From NCBI RefSeq assembly GCF_009362735.1, contig NZ_WHNP01000010.1, positions 62,001 through 126,000 of the forward strand: a stretch of 64,000 nucleotides of DNA, given 5' to 3'. Each line of letters begins with the position of its first letter. The stretch's first letter is position 1. A program made the position numbers and the translations under genes. Shown piece after piece: positions 44,153 through 51,659 of the stretch. Below the pieces are notes generated by a model, which searched no databases, had not been told where the DNA came from, and saw only the letters and a list, made by a program, of their open reading frames with translations. The stretch comes from Paraburkholderia franconis. GTDB lineage: Bacteria > Pseudomonadota > Gammaproteobacteria > Burkholderiales > Burkholderiaceae.

Positions 44153-44728
44153 TCAACTATTTCTCATGAGCATGCCGATCTCATCGAGCCGCTCAGCAAA
44201 TGCCGTGAGTCCGTTCTTCTCCAATTCACGGACGCATTTGCGGATCGCCGTGATGTGTCGCTCAGCTGCGTTCTTCGGGATGCCAAGATGCTTCGCCGTC
44301 TCAAGCGGACTCACCTTCTCGCCAAAGTACTTCATGATCACAGCAACACGAAACTCCTTGACCGGCGGCAAAGGGTTGAGTGTGAGCGCAACGTAATCGG
44401 CAAGCTGGTTCACCGCCTCCTCAAACACCGGGTTCAGTCTCCAGCCACGACAGCACGCCCGGCGGCAATCGCATCGCTCGCTGCGCGCGAGCTTGCCGGT
44501 CACGAGCGTGGTGAGTTGCCAGTAATCGATGCGCTGCAGTTCGGCGAACACCATGCCGGCTTGGCCCGCGCCGTCCAGGCCGATCAGTCCGCGCCCGCTA
44601 CCATGCGCGCCGCGCTGCAGGATCTTCCCCATTGCCGACATGGCGTACTGCTGGCTCGAGTAGTTGCACGCGAAGACGATGGCCTCCTGGGCGCACTTGA
44701 AGATGCCTTCGTGCTTGATGGGTTCCAT
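44153..44728 (-). CDS. Probable late regulator, antitermination protein Q-like
   Basis: 191 residues. Contains a Cys-cluster CDCRRACCRGWRLNP like the zinc finger of Q-type proteins and a C-terminal helix-turn-helix (VSPLETAKHLGIPKNAAERH). It is the last gene of the early minus-strand operon and precedes the packaging/head genes, exactly where lambda carries Q. ATG with AAGG five bases upstream is preferred to a GTG two codons earlier. Assignment rests on place and architecture; an ordinary HTH regulator is the alternative. Confidence 0.6.
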   Translation of the reverse strand: MEPIKHEGIFKCAQEAIVFACNYSSQQYAMSAMGKILQRGAHGSGRGLIGLDGAGQAGMVFAELQRIDYWQLTTLVTGKLARSERCDCRRACCRGWRLNPVFEEAVNQLADYVALTLNPLPPVKEFRVAVIMKYFGEKVSPLETAKHLGIPKNAAERHITAIRKCVRELEKNGLTAFAERLDEIGMLMRNS

Positions 44729-44758
44729 ATTCACCTTTTTTGTTATTCGCTTGGACCG

Positions 44759-45004
44759 TCAGCCCGCAATGACATAGAAATTGATGCTCCAATGGAGTAA
44801 CCATTCGACCAGCGCGTTGCGCAAATCAGGCGCGCGGGGAAATGGATACTCAATTTGCGCTACGCCCGCCTCGCACTGCCCGACCAGCGGACAGCCATCG
44901 AAATAGATCAACGTGATGCTGGCGTTATCGTCGAGGCGCTGGACCGATGTCTCGCGCAGCTGAAGCGGCACATCCTCGAGGTTGATGAATGCGAGTGCGC
45001 TCAT
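44759..45004 (-). CDS. Hypothetical early protein
   Basis: 81 residues (MSALAFINLEDVPLQLRETS onward), mixed alpha/beta, ending in a hydrophobic FYVIAG. Overlaps the preceding gene by 4 bp. No family was recognised; it belongs to the early minus-strand operon. Confidence 0.6.
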   Translation of the reverse strand: MSALAFINLEDVPLQLRETSVQRLDDNASITLIYFDGCPLVGQCEAGVAQIEYPFPRAPDLRNALVEWLLHWSINFYVIAG

Positions 45005-45249
45005 GATTCATCCGCGCGCAGCGCCGCGCGATGGTCAACCGTGACCGTTACGATGCCCTCTTCGATGGTGTTATAGCTGCCCATCCGCGACGACAAGTGA
45101 ACGCTGATATGCACGTGCGACGCATTCACATCGACGCCCGCGAGCTGCGCTACGTGCGCGCCGAGAATTTCTTTCATCGCCTCGCCATCCAGCACAGCGC
45201 GGTGCGTGGTCGTGTTTGTGTTGGTTTCGTGGATTTTGATCTCGCTCAT
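45001..45249 (-). CDS. Hypothetical early protein
   Basis: 82 residues starting MSEIKIHETNTNTTTHRAVL, with a beta-rich C-terminus (EEGIVTVTVDHRAALRADES). ATG overlaps the preceding stop (ATGA). No family was recognised. Confidence 0.6.
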   Translation of the reverse strand: MSEIKIHETNTNTTTHRAVLDGEAMKEILGAHVAQLAGVDVNASHVHISVHLSSRMGSYNTIEEGIVTVTVDHRAALRADES

Positions 45250-45557
45250 GCGATTTCCCTCACATCCCACTCAAGATCACCGCTCGCGAGAAACGCGGCG
45301 AGCGATCTTCGGTTCCAGTTGATAGGCACCTCGACCGGATAGGTGCCGTCCGGGTTGAAGTCGAGCCACGCTTTTTCTTTGTACTGGTCGGGCAGATAAA
45401 CATCGGCAGTGACCCACGATGCGCACGATTTGCCAGCGCGCAGCGTATGCACCGGTCCGCGCACGCGCACCACAAGGCATTCGAACGTCTCGTAGTGCTG
45501 TACCCATCGCAAGCCGTGCTTTGACGATGGCAACGTCATCCTTACTGCTAGCCTCAA
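45246..45557 (-). CDS. Hypothetical early protein
   Basis: 103 residues from a TTG that overlaps the preceding stop with GGAGG four bases upstream; an ATG six codons later is the alternative. The sequence (FECLVVRVRGPVHTLRAGKS, then YLPDQYKEKAWLDFNPDG) has no known motif. Confidence 0.6.
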   Translation of the reverse strand: MRLAVRMTLPSSKHGLRWVQHYETFECLVVRVRGPVHTLRAGKSCASWVTADVYLPDQYKEKAWLDFNPDGTYPVEVPINWNRRSLAAFLASGDLEWDVREIA

Positions 45558-46027
45558 GCGGCCTCCTTCATTTCAATTCCCATCTTTGCCGCGCGCGCCG
45601 GCGCCCACGCGCCGAGCGCCCTATCGAACACAAGCACCTTCGCCTCGCGCGGCGCATCACCCTGATCGAGCCACGCGTGACACGCGAAGCACCCCGGCAC
45701 CGTGAATTCGTGTGCGGCCTTGATGCCCATGCCCTTGCCGTGCTTCGACTGGTTCGAATGGCACGGCACGACGGTATCGATGCGGCCGCAGCACACGCCC
45801 GGCACGCGCAAATAACATGGCTCGCCGCGGCACGCCGCGAGGTACTTCGATCCTTCCGCGACCGTCGGCTTCTTGATGCGTAGCTTCATCGCGGAGTGGC
45901 GCTCGAGCGTCTTGCGATCAGCCAGCGCGAATGGCTTCGGCTCTTTGCGCTTGAATCCGGTGCGCGCGAGTGGTGTGCGGCGCATCAAAGGTGACGAACG
46001 CTTCACGAACGCGCCTTGCAATTGCAT
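45554..46027 (-). CDS. DUF1364 (YbcO-like) phage nuclease
   Basis: 157 residues. After a basic N-terminus comes the family core GEPCYLRVPGVCCGRIDTVV, then HSNQSKHGKGMGIKA and GCFACHAWLDQG: Cys/His residues that bind metal in this beta-beta-alpha nuclease family. In lambdoid phages YbcO-type genes lie between replication genes and Q, as here. Likely role: DNA branch processing in recombination. Confidence 0.82.
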   Translation of the reverse strand: MQLQGAFVKRSSPLMRRTPLARTGFKRKEPKPFALADRKTLERHSAMKLRIKKPTVAEGSKYLAACRGEPCYLRVPGVCCGRIDTVVPCHSNQSKHGKGMGIKAAHEFTVPGCFACHAWLDQGDAPREAKVLVFDRALGAWAPARAAKMGIEMKEAA

Positions 46028-46072
46028 GCTCGACCGCTATGCTTGTTTTGGCCAACCGGCACGGAGGCCCCC

Positions 46073-46240
46073 ATGAATTGGTTATGCATTCGATGCCACC
46101 TTGAAGTCCCGTTCGATGACGACACTATCGGTATCGATAGCTTCGGCATCTACTTCATCTGCCCGCACTGCGGAAGGCGAAACAAGCTGGTCAATGTCGG
46201 TAAGCGCGGGCAGATCGTCCTTCAACAGACCGGTACGTAG
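46073..46240 (+). CDS. Small zinc-ribbon protein, antisense to the early operon
   Basis: 55 residues: CIRCHLEV, then GIYFICPHCGRRNKLVNVGK. GGAGG lies five bases before the ATG. It is clearly paralogous to the zinc-ribbon gene at 61585 (shared FxICPxCxxRNKLVN), which supports it as real despite lying opposite the 3' end of the minus-strand gene. Two CxxC pairs would bind one zinc ion. Function unknown. Confidence 0.65.
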   Translation: MNWLCIRCHLEVPFDDDTIGIDSFGIYFICPHCGRRNKLVNVGKRGQIVLQQTGT

Positions 46241-46402
46241 CACTCGAATCTCAACCGCCGCGCCGCTGGCGACGATGAGCGCTCGGCGGCCGGCCTGCCA
46301 CGCCCTCCATTGCAGCCCGCATTCGCGGCTGCCGATCGGGCTGCGCTCGAGATCGAATGCGTTCTCGACATACCACTGTTCGAACTCGGCACGCTCGCTC
46401 AC
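46082..46402 (-). CDS. Hypothetical phage protein, 3' end overlapped by a plus-strand gene
   Basis: 106 residues. The N-terminal 45 residues (EFEQWYVENAFDLERSPIGS, LQWRAWQAGRRA) match a pattern seen in small phage proteins. The C-terminal half lies opposite the zinc-ribbon gene and is less convincing. Starts with an ATGA overlap. Confidence 0.65.
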   Translation of the reverse strand: MSERAEFEQWYVENAFDLERSPIGSRECGLQWRAWQAGRRALIVASGAAVEIRVLRTGLLKDDLPALTDIDQLVSPSAVRADEVDAEAIDTDSVVIERDFKVASNA

Positions 46403-46965
46403 GCTGCGGCCCTCCCGACCATCACCATTAACTTGAATGCGGCTGTGACGACTGCATCAGCGCGCGGCCACCATTCGGCAACCGAGCTGTGACGCCAGTC
46501 GAGTTCCTCATCGTTCGAGTCGTCGAATGGATCAGATCCGACCTGCTGACGCGCGAGGCGGCGCCTCATATACTCCAGCTGTGTACGCGGCGCCGGCTTT
46601 GGCGCATCCTGACCGGGCCCGCATACATAGATCGGCTCGATGTAACGGTCGGTCCACGCGTGAATGTGCGCCAAGCCTTCGGCGCAAAGCCTGTTCATCA
46701 ACTGACGGATGAACTTCTTCTTGCCCTTCTGCGCCGCCGCGAGCTCGCCACACGACTTCGGTTGACCACGCTTCAGTTCGGCGATGATCCGGTCGCGCAG
46801 CGGCAGCGGCTTGGCCTTCAATAGGCCCAGACTCCGCGCCTGCGCGCAGACGTCTTTGACTGTGCGGCCCGGGAGCAGATGCATTTGCTCATCGACAGTC
46901 AGCTCGGATGCGTAAATCTGGCGAACGAGATCCTTCTCAGCGGCGGTCCATCTAACCCAGTTCAT
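46399..46965 (-). CDS. DNA-binding-like early protein
   Basis: 188 residues. The N-terminal 45 residues (RWTAAEKDLVRQIYASELTV, then RTVKDVCAQARSLGL) look like a GcrA/SANT-type helix-turn-helix, followed by a second helical domain with KSCGELAAAQKGKKKFIRQL of winged-helix character. AAGGAG nine bases before the ATG. Likely a regulator or replication accessory; not recognised further. Confidence 0.6.
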   Translation of the reverse strand: MNWVRWTAAEKDLVRQIYASELTVDEQMHLLPGRTVKDVCAQARSLGLLKAKPLPLRDRIIAELKRGQPKSCGELAAAQKGKKKFIRQLMNRLCAEGLAHIHAWTDRYIEPIYVCGPGQDAPKPAPRTQLEYMRRRLARQQVGSDPFDDSNDEELDWRHSSVAEWWPRADAVVTAAFKLMVMVGRAAA

Positions 46966-46968
46966 TGA

Positions 46969-47529
46969 TCAAATCTCCTTGATCGTGATGTCGTACTTGT
47001 CGAGCATTTGCTTACGCTTTTGGATGTACGTCCGGTTCTTCCGCGTGGCGATCGACTTGACGTCCTCGACTACCTGCTTGCCAGTCTCGACGTCGAAATA
47101 GACGAAGTCGGCGACGTACTTCGATGCGCGCTCCCAAGTGCCGTCGTCTCGCCGCTTGCGCTCGGTCAGGATGAACGGCACTTGCAATCGCAGATCGCGG
47201 ATCTTCCCGGCCGCCTGCAACTGGATCAGGTGAAACCAGCGCGAGCGCTCTTTCTCGCTGTCGAATTTGATGCTGTCGTGATAGCACCGCTTGTTTCGAT
47301 ACTTCGTCGGCTTCGCTGGCTTTGCCATGCCGAGCGACGGTGCGGCGAACGCATCGTCGGCGTCGACGTCGTCGAGCGCGCTCGTCTGCGGCGGCACGCC
47401 GGTCTTCTCGTAGATGCGGCGCTGCGCAGTGGTCATTGGCGGCGGACGCGAGTCGTCGCGTACGCGCGCGGTGCCGACCATCGTCGTTCCGTCCGGGACC
47501 ACCATCGGCCAGTTGGTGCGCTTCGTCAT
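46969..47529 (-). CDS. DUF1064 phage nuclease-like protein
   Basis: 186 residues. The C-terminal 110 residues are DUF1064: YRNKRCYHDSIKFDSEKERS, LRLQVPFILTER, YVADFVYFDVETGKQVVEDV and KSIATRKNRTYIQKRKQML, with the D...E-x-K pattern of the PD-(D/E)xK nuclease fold. Members act on branched DNA or restrict host DNA in phages. Start set at the ATG overlapping the preceding gene. Confidence 0.85.
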   Translation of the reverse strand: MTKRTNWPMVVPDGTTMVGTARVRDDSRPPPMTTAQRRIYEKTGVPPQTSALDDVDADDAFAAPSLGMAKPAKPTKYRNKRCYHDSIKFDSEKERSRWFHLIQLQAAGKIRDLRLQVPFILTERKRRDDGTWERASKYVADFVYFDVETGKQVVEDVKSIATRKNRTYIQKRKQMLDKYDITIKEI

Positions 47530-47780
47530 TGCTGGCCCACCCATTTCCAGTAAGGCGAACGACTGCGAGTCGAGTCCGACGGGCGGATGTTCCCCGCCTT
47601 GCGCTCGCGCTGGACGATTCGATCCGCGCCGCGGTACGCGACCTCGTCGAGCGGGCCGCAAGCCATGTGGCTCGCAATCTCAGTTGCCAGCGCGAATGCG
47701 GTGAATGTGTGGCGCCGCTTCATCAGGTCGACCACCGCGTTCTGCACTGCCTCTGGAATTTCGATGCCCTTAACCTTCAT
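47526..47780 (-). CDS. Small winged-helix-like early protein
   Basis: 84 residues (MKVKGIEIPEAVQNAVVDLM onward), with FTAFALATEIASHM and RGADRIVQRERKAGNIRPSD suggesting a small winged helix. Overlaps neighbours by 4 bp on both sides. Unrecognised family, common type in Burkholderia prophages. Confidence 0.65.
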   Translation of the reverse strand: MKVKGIEIPEAVQNAVVDLMKRRHTFTAFALATEIASHMACGPLDEVAYRGADRIVQRERKAGNIRPSDSTRSRSPYWKWVGQQ

Positions 47781-47962
47781 GCTGGTTTCTCGCTGTCCAC
47801 GTAGTTGCGCAGTTCGCGCCGTTGAATCTCTGCTGCCACATCGCCGTGCTTCTGGCGTACTGCCTCGATCAGTTCCTTCGCTTCCCGGTTGCTGCCGCTG
47901 CGCGCCGCTCGCACAGACACTCTGAATCGATCCCAGCACTCAGAACGGGATGTCTCGGTCAT
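47777..47962 (-). CDS. Short helical early protein
   Basis: 61 residues; MTETSRSECWDRFRVSVRAA followed by EAKELIEAVRQKHGDVAAEI. Its start lies 23 bp inside the 3' end of the preceding gene. Function unknown. Confidence 0.6.
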   Translation of the reverse strand: MTETSRSECWDRFRVSVRAARSGSNREAKELIEAVRQKHGDVAAEIQRRELRNYVDSEKPA

Positions 47963-48167
47963 CGATCGAAAGCAGTTGCGTACGCACCATCCGGTCGACC
48001 GCGCGCAGATCCGTCGCCGCCAGCACGTAAAACTCCGCTCCGACTCGTTCGCGCGCGAGTCGCTCGGCCTCCGCGATGGCGCTCTCGCGCGATTCATCGC
48101 GATACTTCGGCGGTGTCACCCCACTTGGGGACCATACGAGCCAGAAGGCCTTTCCCGTCGCGCTCAT
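47940..48167 (-). CDS. Small early protein
   Basis: 75 residues: MSATGKAFWLVWSPSGVTPP, then ESAIAEAERLARERVGAEFYVL, a pattern typical of small beta-alpha phage proteins. ATGA overlap with gene O. Function unknown. Confidence 0.7.
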   Translation of the reverse strand: MSATGKAFWLVWSPSGVTPPKYRDESRESAIAEAERLARERVGAEFYVLAATDLRAVDRMVRTQLLSIDDRDIPF

Positions 48168-49342
48168 TCCCTGTTCTCCATCTTTTCGAGTGCGGCACGA
48201 ACGCGCGCCGCGATGGCGGGCACCGGCTCTTCGTCTGAGAACGAAATGCCCATTTCCTTCGCCTTTGCCTTGATGCCGCTAGCCGACTTGTCCCAATCGC
48301 CCGTCGCGCGCGTGCCGTCAGGGTTGCGCTTGATCGTCATGCGACCCTTCACGTCGCCGTACCCCTTCGGCGAGATCAGGTAGTCGAAGCCTGCGTGCGG
48401 TGGCAGATCGACCTTGTCGCGCACGGCCGGGAAATACCGCTTCCACGCTTCAGGGTCGGCTGCCAGCTTCCCGAGAAACGCGCGTATCGCGCCGGCGCGC
48501 GCCTCGACAAAGACCGCTTCGTCGATGGTGCCGACTCGCTCCCCGAACGCCCCGTTGAAGGCGCGGATCACGGCAAGTTCGGCATCGCTGTATGCGGTCT
48601 GAAATTCGTCCATCCATCCGCCGCCGTTCAGCCACGTGGCTGCGTGCGGGATGAACTGGGGGTTTTGCCACTGCTCCGAAGTCTTGGCCCGCTCCAGACC
48701 TGCCATCAGGTCGTTGAAGAGCTGCTCGTCCGGGTTGCGTTTGGCGAACGCCTTTTCGGCTTTGTCCTTGGATCGCTTCTTCGGGTATGCCGCCCAAAAA
48801 ATCTCGAAGCGATCGCGGAGCGAGCGCGAAAGGTTTTCTTTTGGAGTTGTCTTTTGGTTATTTCTTTTGGGGTTGTCTTTTGTGGTTATCGTTTCGATAA
48901 CACCATCGTTATCGATTTGAGAACCCTCGTTTATCGTTTCGATAACACTGCTGTTATCGTTTTGATAACCCCACAGCTGCGTTACATCCACTTTCGCTTT
49001 GCCGGTCCACTGTGCGTATGCCTTATTCACAGCCAGGCACGCCGCGTACTTGCCCGGCGTGCGCAGCAGAACGCGCATTTCGACCAGCTCGTCGATCGCC
49101 GTCGAAACGTTCGGCGGCAGCACGCCTGTCTTGTCGTGGAACTGCGACAGGCTAATCTCGTCCGACTTCTTGTTGTAGCCGTACGTCTGGCGGCACAGCA
49201 CCAGCATGATCTTGTAGTGGCGCTTCCCAAGATTCGCCAGCGCGAGCGCCTCCAGAATGCCGTGCGCAATGCGCGTGAAGCCGTCCTCGACCTGCACGGT
49301 GCGTGGGTGCTCGGGCAAATGGATAACGTCGGCGAGCGCCAT
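48164..49342 (-). CDS. Phage replication protein O-like
   Basis: 392 residues. The N-terminal winged helix (HGILEALALANLGKRHYKIM, QTYGYNKKSDEISLSQFHDK) is the Rep_O domain that binds origin iterons; the C-terminal half (FEIFWAAYPKKRSKDKAEKA, FIPHAATWLNGGGWMDEF) is the typical helicase-recruiting region. A low-complexity linker between them (QNDNSSVIETI, DNDGVIETI) is encoded by the iterons of the replication origin, as in lambda. ATG starts one base after the preceding stop. No P-like loader is seen next to it. Confidence 0.85.
   Translation of the reverse strand: MALADVIHLPEHPRTVQVEDGFTRIAHGILEALALANLGKRHYKIMLVLCRQTYGYNKKSDEISLSQFHDKTGVLPPNVSTAIDELVEMRVLLRTPGKYAACLAVNKAYAQWTGKAKVDVTQLWGYQNDNSSVIETINEGSQIDNDGVIETITTKDNPKRNNQKTTPKENLSRSLRDRFEIFWAAYPKKRSKDKAEKAFAKRNPDEQLFNDLMAGLERAKTSEQWQNPQFIPHAATWLNGGGWMDEFQTAYSDAELAVIRAFNGAFGERVGTIDEAVFVEARAGAIRAFLGKLAADPEAWKRYFPAVRDKVDLPPHAGFDYLISPKGYGDVKGRMTIKRNPDGTRATGDWDKSASGIKAKAKEMGISFSDEEPVPAIAARVRAALEKMENRE
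48830..48969. other. Phage replication origin: four iterons plus T-rich stretch, inside gene O
   Basis: Four 17-bp iterons begin at 48885, 48908, 48930 and 48953 (spacing 22-23 bp, about two helical turns). The best copy is the palindrome GTTATCG-TTT-CGATAAC; the others are GTTATCGATTTGAGAAC, TTTATCGTTTCGATAAC and GTTATCGTTTTGATAAC. Beside them lies a strand-biased T-rich tract with repeated CTTTTGG blocks, suited to unwinding. This is the lambda ori layout. Confidence 0.8.
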
Positions 49343-49343
49343 G

Positions 49344-49616
49344 TCAGATCGTCGCTGGCAGTCCAAGGGTTTCGTTATCGGCCCCGGTCGCTGCGCACTT
49401 CTGCGAGCCGCGCACCTTCAACTCGCCGTCCCTCAGCAGCTCGAATACGCGACCGCAAACGCTCGACAGACGAAGATTCGTGCGATCCGCGATCTCCTGC
49501 CGCGTCAACGTCATGAACGGGCTATGAAACAGGTTCAGGATCATCTCCTTCTGGGTGCAGCGCTTGGCGCCAGTCATCGAGTCGTAACCGGCAAGCTGGG
49601 TGCGTGTGGCTCTCAT
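49344..49616 (-). CDS. Winged-helix early protein
   Basis: 90 residues. RCTQKEMILNLFHSPFMTLT, then RQEIADRTNLRLSSVCGRVF and ELLRDGELKVRG form a recognisable winged helix. Found directly before gene O in many Burkholderia prophages. Likely an early regulator or replication accessory. Confidence 0.7.
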   Translation of the reverse strand: MRATRTQLAGYDSMTGAKRCTQKEMILNLFHSPFMTLTRQEIADRTNLRLSSVCGRVFELLRDGELKVRGSQKCAATGADNETLGLPATI

Positions 49617-49621
49617 GTGGT

Positions 49622-50089
49622 TCACTCCGCCATACCGCGCAGCCGCGCGGAAATGTTGAACAGGACCTGCGCGTGCTTGAAGATGCGCTGCTCGACCCGG
49701 TCGACCTCCGTCAGCTCGACACGACCATCCTCGAGCGTCTTGCAGATCTCCTGGCCAACGTCGCCATGAGTCGCCCATGCCTCGCCCATCAGCTCGACGA
49801 TCGCGGCGTCATTGCAGTTGCCGACATCAGGCACCTTGACGAGCGCATAACCGCGCTCGCGTGCCCACGCCTCAAGGATTCGGTCATCGTCCGTCATTGC
49901 CGTCACGTCGATGGCGTTCTTAAGCGTCAGATGATGCGTATCGGTGTTGGGGTTGGCCTTGTTGCGAAGAACCTGCGCCGACATGCCGATCCTCGGGGCA
50001 AGCGACTCGCATCCGCCTGGGTAGTCATGCACAACAGCGTGCGCGGTATCGAGAATGTTCACGTCTTCTCCAAACAAACGTGTTTTCAC
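49622..50089 (-). CDS. CII-family regulatory protein
   Basis: 155 residues. The N-terminal domain (HDYPGGCESLAPRIGMSAQV, LRNKANPNTDTHHLTL) is the CII_2 family HTH that activates lysogenic promoters; the C-terminal part is helical. Place between cro and O matches lambda cII. A short lifetime regulating the lysis/lysogeny choice is inferred from the family. Confidence 0.82.
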   Translation of the reverse strand: MKTRLFGEDVNILDTAHAVVHDYPGGCESLAPRIGMSAQVLRNKANPNTDTHHLTLKNAIDVTAMTDDDRILEAWARERGYALVKVPDVGNCNDAAIVELMGEAWATHGDVGQEICKTLEDGRVELTEVDRVEQRIFKHAQVLFNISARLRGMAE

Positions 50090-50197
50090 GCACAGAGGAC
50101 TACTAAAGTCCGTCCAATAATCATGAAAACGGGAGGATGCAATTGGGTAAGAACTTGACGGCTACCTTGCGCGGCCACCCGGAATTTGCCGCGCCAG

Positions 50198-50365
50198 TTA
50201 CGTCTTTGCTGCTGCTGGCTGCGCTGCAACCGCTTTTAGTGCCTCAAACGACTGCGTCAACTCTTCGCGCGCCGTTTTCAGTTCATCGGGATGACGCAGC
50301 CCGCGAACAACGATCGCGCACAGCGTCTCCCGGATCTGCTTCAGCTCGGATGCAGTGAGCGCCAT
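50198..50365 (-). CDS. Small helical early protein
   Basis: 55 residues: MALTASELKQIRETLCAIVV, then LKTAREELTQSFEALKAV, almost certainly all-helical. Starts one base after the upstream stop. Function unknown. Confidence 0.6.
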   Translation of the reverse strand: MALTASELKQIRETLCAIVVRGLRHPDELKTAREELTQSFEALKAVAAQPAAAKT

Positions 50366-50366
50366 G

Positions 50367-50588
50367 TCAGGCCGCCGCCTTGACCGGATCGTAGAAGCGG
50401 ATGAAACCCTTCGCCGGTTCGTTGCGCATCGGCTGATTGAGAAACACGCGCGACGACAGCGTTTCGCTGTCGCCCTCTTCGACATGGAGCGCATCCGGAT
50501 TCTCTTTGCGGATCAGCTCGGTGACAGCGTCGACGCCGCCGTATTTGCCAGCGTTGCGGAGCATTTCTTGATGGTGCGGAAGGTGCAT
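50367..50588 (-). CDS. Hypothetical early protein
   Basis: 73 residues (MHLPHHQEMLRNAGKYGGVD onward), ending in RNEPAKGFIRFYDPVKAAA. AAGGAG five bases before the ATG is a strong ribosome site. Function unknown. Confidence 0.65.
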   Translation of the reverse strand: MHLPHHQEMLRNAGKYGGVDAVTELIRKENPDALHVEEGDSETLSSRVFLNQPMRNEPAKGFIRFYDPVKAAA

Positions 50589-50716
50589 TCAAACTCCTTG
50601 ATTCAGAAAACGATGGAAGTTCTCGCTCGCCTCAAAATCGTTGGCCCCTACGCCAACCTTCTACGAACGGAGAACTCTTTTGGAAGAACAAGCCTTTTCA
50701 CCGGCCTTAATGGGCC

Positions 50717-51187
50717 GTGCCCTTCAACTCGAAGTGCTGCCGGGAGGTTGCGGACGCGTACGAGAGTGCCAAGGACGTCGACATCCAGGGCTGGGCGAGC
50801 GCAGCGTCGGACCGCGTTCCCGTCCTGCGCTACCTCGAAGAGCACGGTTTGGTGAGCGTTACCTGGGCCCGGGCAATGACCCCAACGCCGATCCCGCTTC
50901 GCGCAACGGCCACCGTCAAAGGGCTCGACTTCCTTGCCGATGACGGCGGCCTTTCTGCAACCCTTGGGACCGTGACGATCAAGCTTCATGAAGACACCAT
51001 TAAGTCTCTTATCGAATCGAAGATCATGGAGTCCGTAGACTCTGCTGATAGGCCTCGATTTGTTGCTGCGCTTCGATCGCTGCCCGCCGACGCCACAAAA
51101 CACCTAACGATGAAGCTATTGGACTTGGCGCTTTCTCATGCGTCGGACGCACTTCACGCAATACGAACGGCGCTTCACCTGACTTGA
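50717..51187 (+). CDS. Plus-strand hypothetical protein, possibly frameshifted at its 5' end
   Basis: 156 residues from a GTG. The C-terminal two-thirds (DRVPVLRYLEEHGLVSVTWA, LSATLGTVTIKLHEDTIKSL) read as a winged helix plus helical domain. Just upstream, a TTG at 50680 with a good GGAG site opens EEQAFSPALMGRALQLEVLP in another frame; removing one G in CCGGGAGG near 50740 would join it to EVADAYESAKDVDIQG, so the intact gene may begin there. It is transcribed against the early operon, and its 3' end overlaps the gene at 51024. Confidence 0.5.
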   Translation: MPFNSKCCREVADAYESAKDVDIQGWASAASDRVPVLRYLEEHGLVSVTWARAMTPTPIPLRATATVKGLDFLADDGGLSATLGTVTIKLHEDTIKSLIESKIMESVDSADRPRFVAALRSLPADATKHLTMKLLDLALSHASDALHAIRTALHLT

Positions 51188-51335
51188 TCCACTCGTCGTT
51201 ACGCTCGAAACGCCCCCATCCGACGCTCGGACCAAGCTCAACCCAGAATTCTTTAAGGTCGTTTTCGATGGCGGCGTTTTCGATGACCATGTGTCCGTTG
51301 TGGAACACGATTGCCTTGAATTTCAGGTTGACCAT
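51024..51335 (-). CDS. Hypothetical early protein after cro
   Basis: 103 residues. The N-terminal half (MVNLKFKAIVFHNGHMVIEN, then LKEFWVELGPSVGWGRFERN) is convincing; the C-terminal half lies opposite a plus-strand gene. ATG follows one base after the Cro-like stop with GGGAGG nine bases upstream. Function unknown. Confidence 0.6.
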   Translation of the reverse strand: MVNLKFKAIVFHNGHMVIENAAIENDLKEFWVELGPSVGWGRFERNDEWIKSGEAPFVLREVRPTHEKAPSPIASSLGVLWRRRAAIEAQQQIEAYQQSLRTP

Positions 51336-51336
51336 A

Positions 51337-51576
51337 TCAAGCAGCCTCCCGTGTCATCGAGTTGCGCAGATACGCCCAATCGACGCTTGCCGCGAGATCT
51401 TCGCAGCGCACGACGCCGCCGCTCTCGCGATCGATGTTGATGCAAAGCGACTCGCCCAACTGCTGGCCGGCGCTGATCGCCTTGCGCAGATAGCCGATCG
51501 TCGTCCCGCACCGAGCCGCAAAGTCGCGCTGCGCTTCCGTACTCAGTGAGTTGAGGTATGCGAGTAGCTTGTCCAT
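51337..51576 (-). CDS. Cro/YdaS-like repressor
   Basis: 79 residues (MDKLLAYLNSLSTEAQRDFA, CGTTIGYLRKAISAGQQLGE) matching the YdaS/Cro-type HTH. It is the first gene from the predicted PR promoter and divergent from the CI-like gene, exactly the cro position. The -10 hexamer TAAAGT ends six bases before the ATG, so transcription would start on the ATG itself and the mRNA would be leaderless. Confidence 0.85.
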   Translation of the reverse strand: MDKLLAYLNSLSTEAQRDFAARCGTTIGYLRKAISAGQQLGESLCINIDRESGGVVRCEDLAASVDWAYLRNSMTREAA

Positions 51577-51582
51577 GACCAA

Positions 51583-51655
51583 ACTTTACCCGTGGGTAAA
51601 ATAACAGTCAATACCCGTAGGGAATTTACCTGTGAGTATTAACCGGCTTAAATCG
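51583..51655. promoter_or_regulatory. OR operator region with PR and PRM promoters
   Basis: Operators at 51585 (TTTACCCGTGGGTAAA, perfect palindrome), 51610 (AATACCCGTAGGGAAT) and 51625 (TTTACCTGTGAGTATT). PR on the minus strand: TTGACT-N17-TAAAGT, with the first operator inside the spacer. PRM on the plus strand: TTTACC-N17-TTAAAT, with the third operator over the -35. In both cases six bases separate the -10 from the ATG. Confidence 0.75.
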
Positions 51656-51659
51656 GCTT

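Noticed and set aside
48885-48969. CRISPR array
   Set aside because: Only four short palindromic repeats with 5-6-bp gaps inside a replication gene; these are origin iterons, and no cas genes occur in the window.
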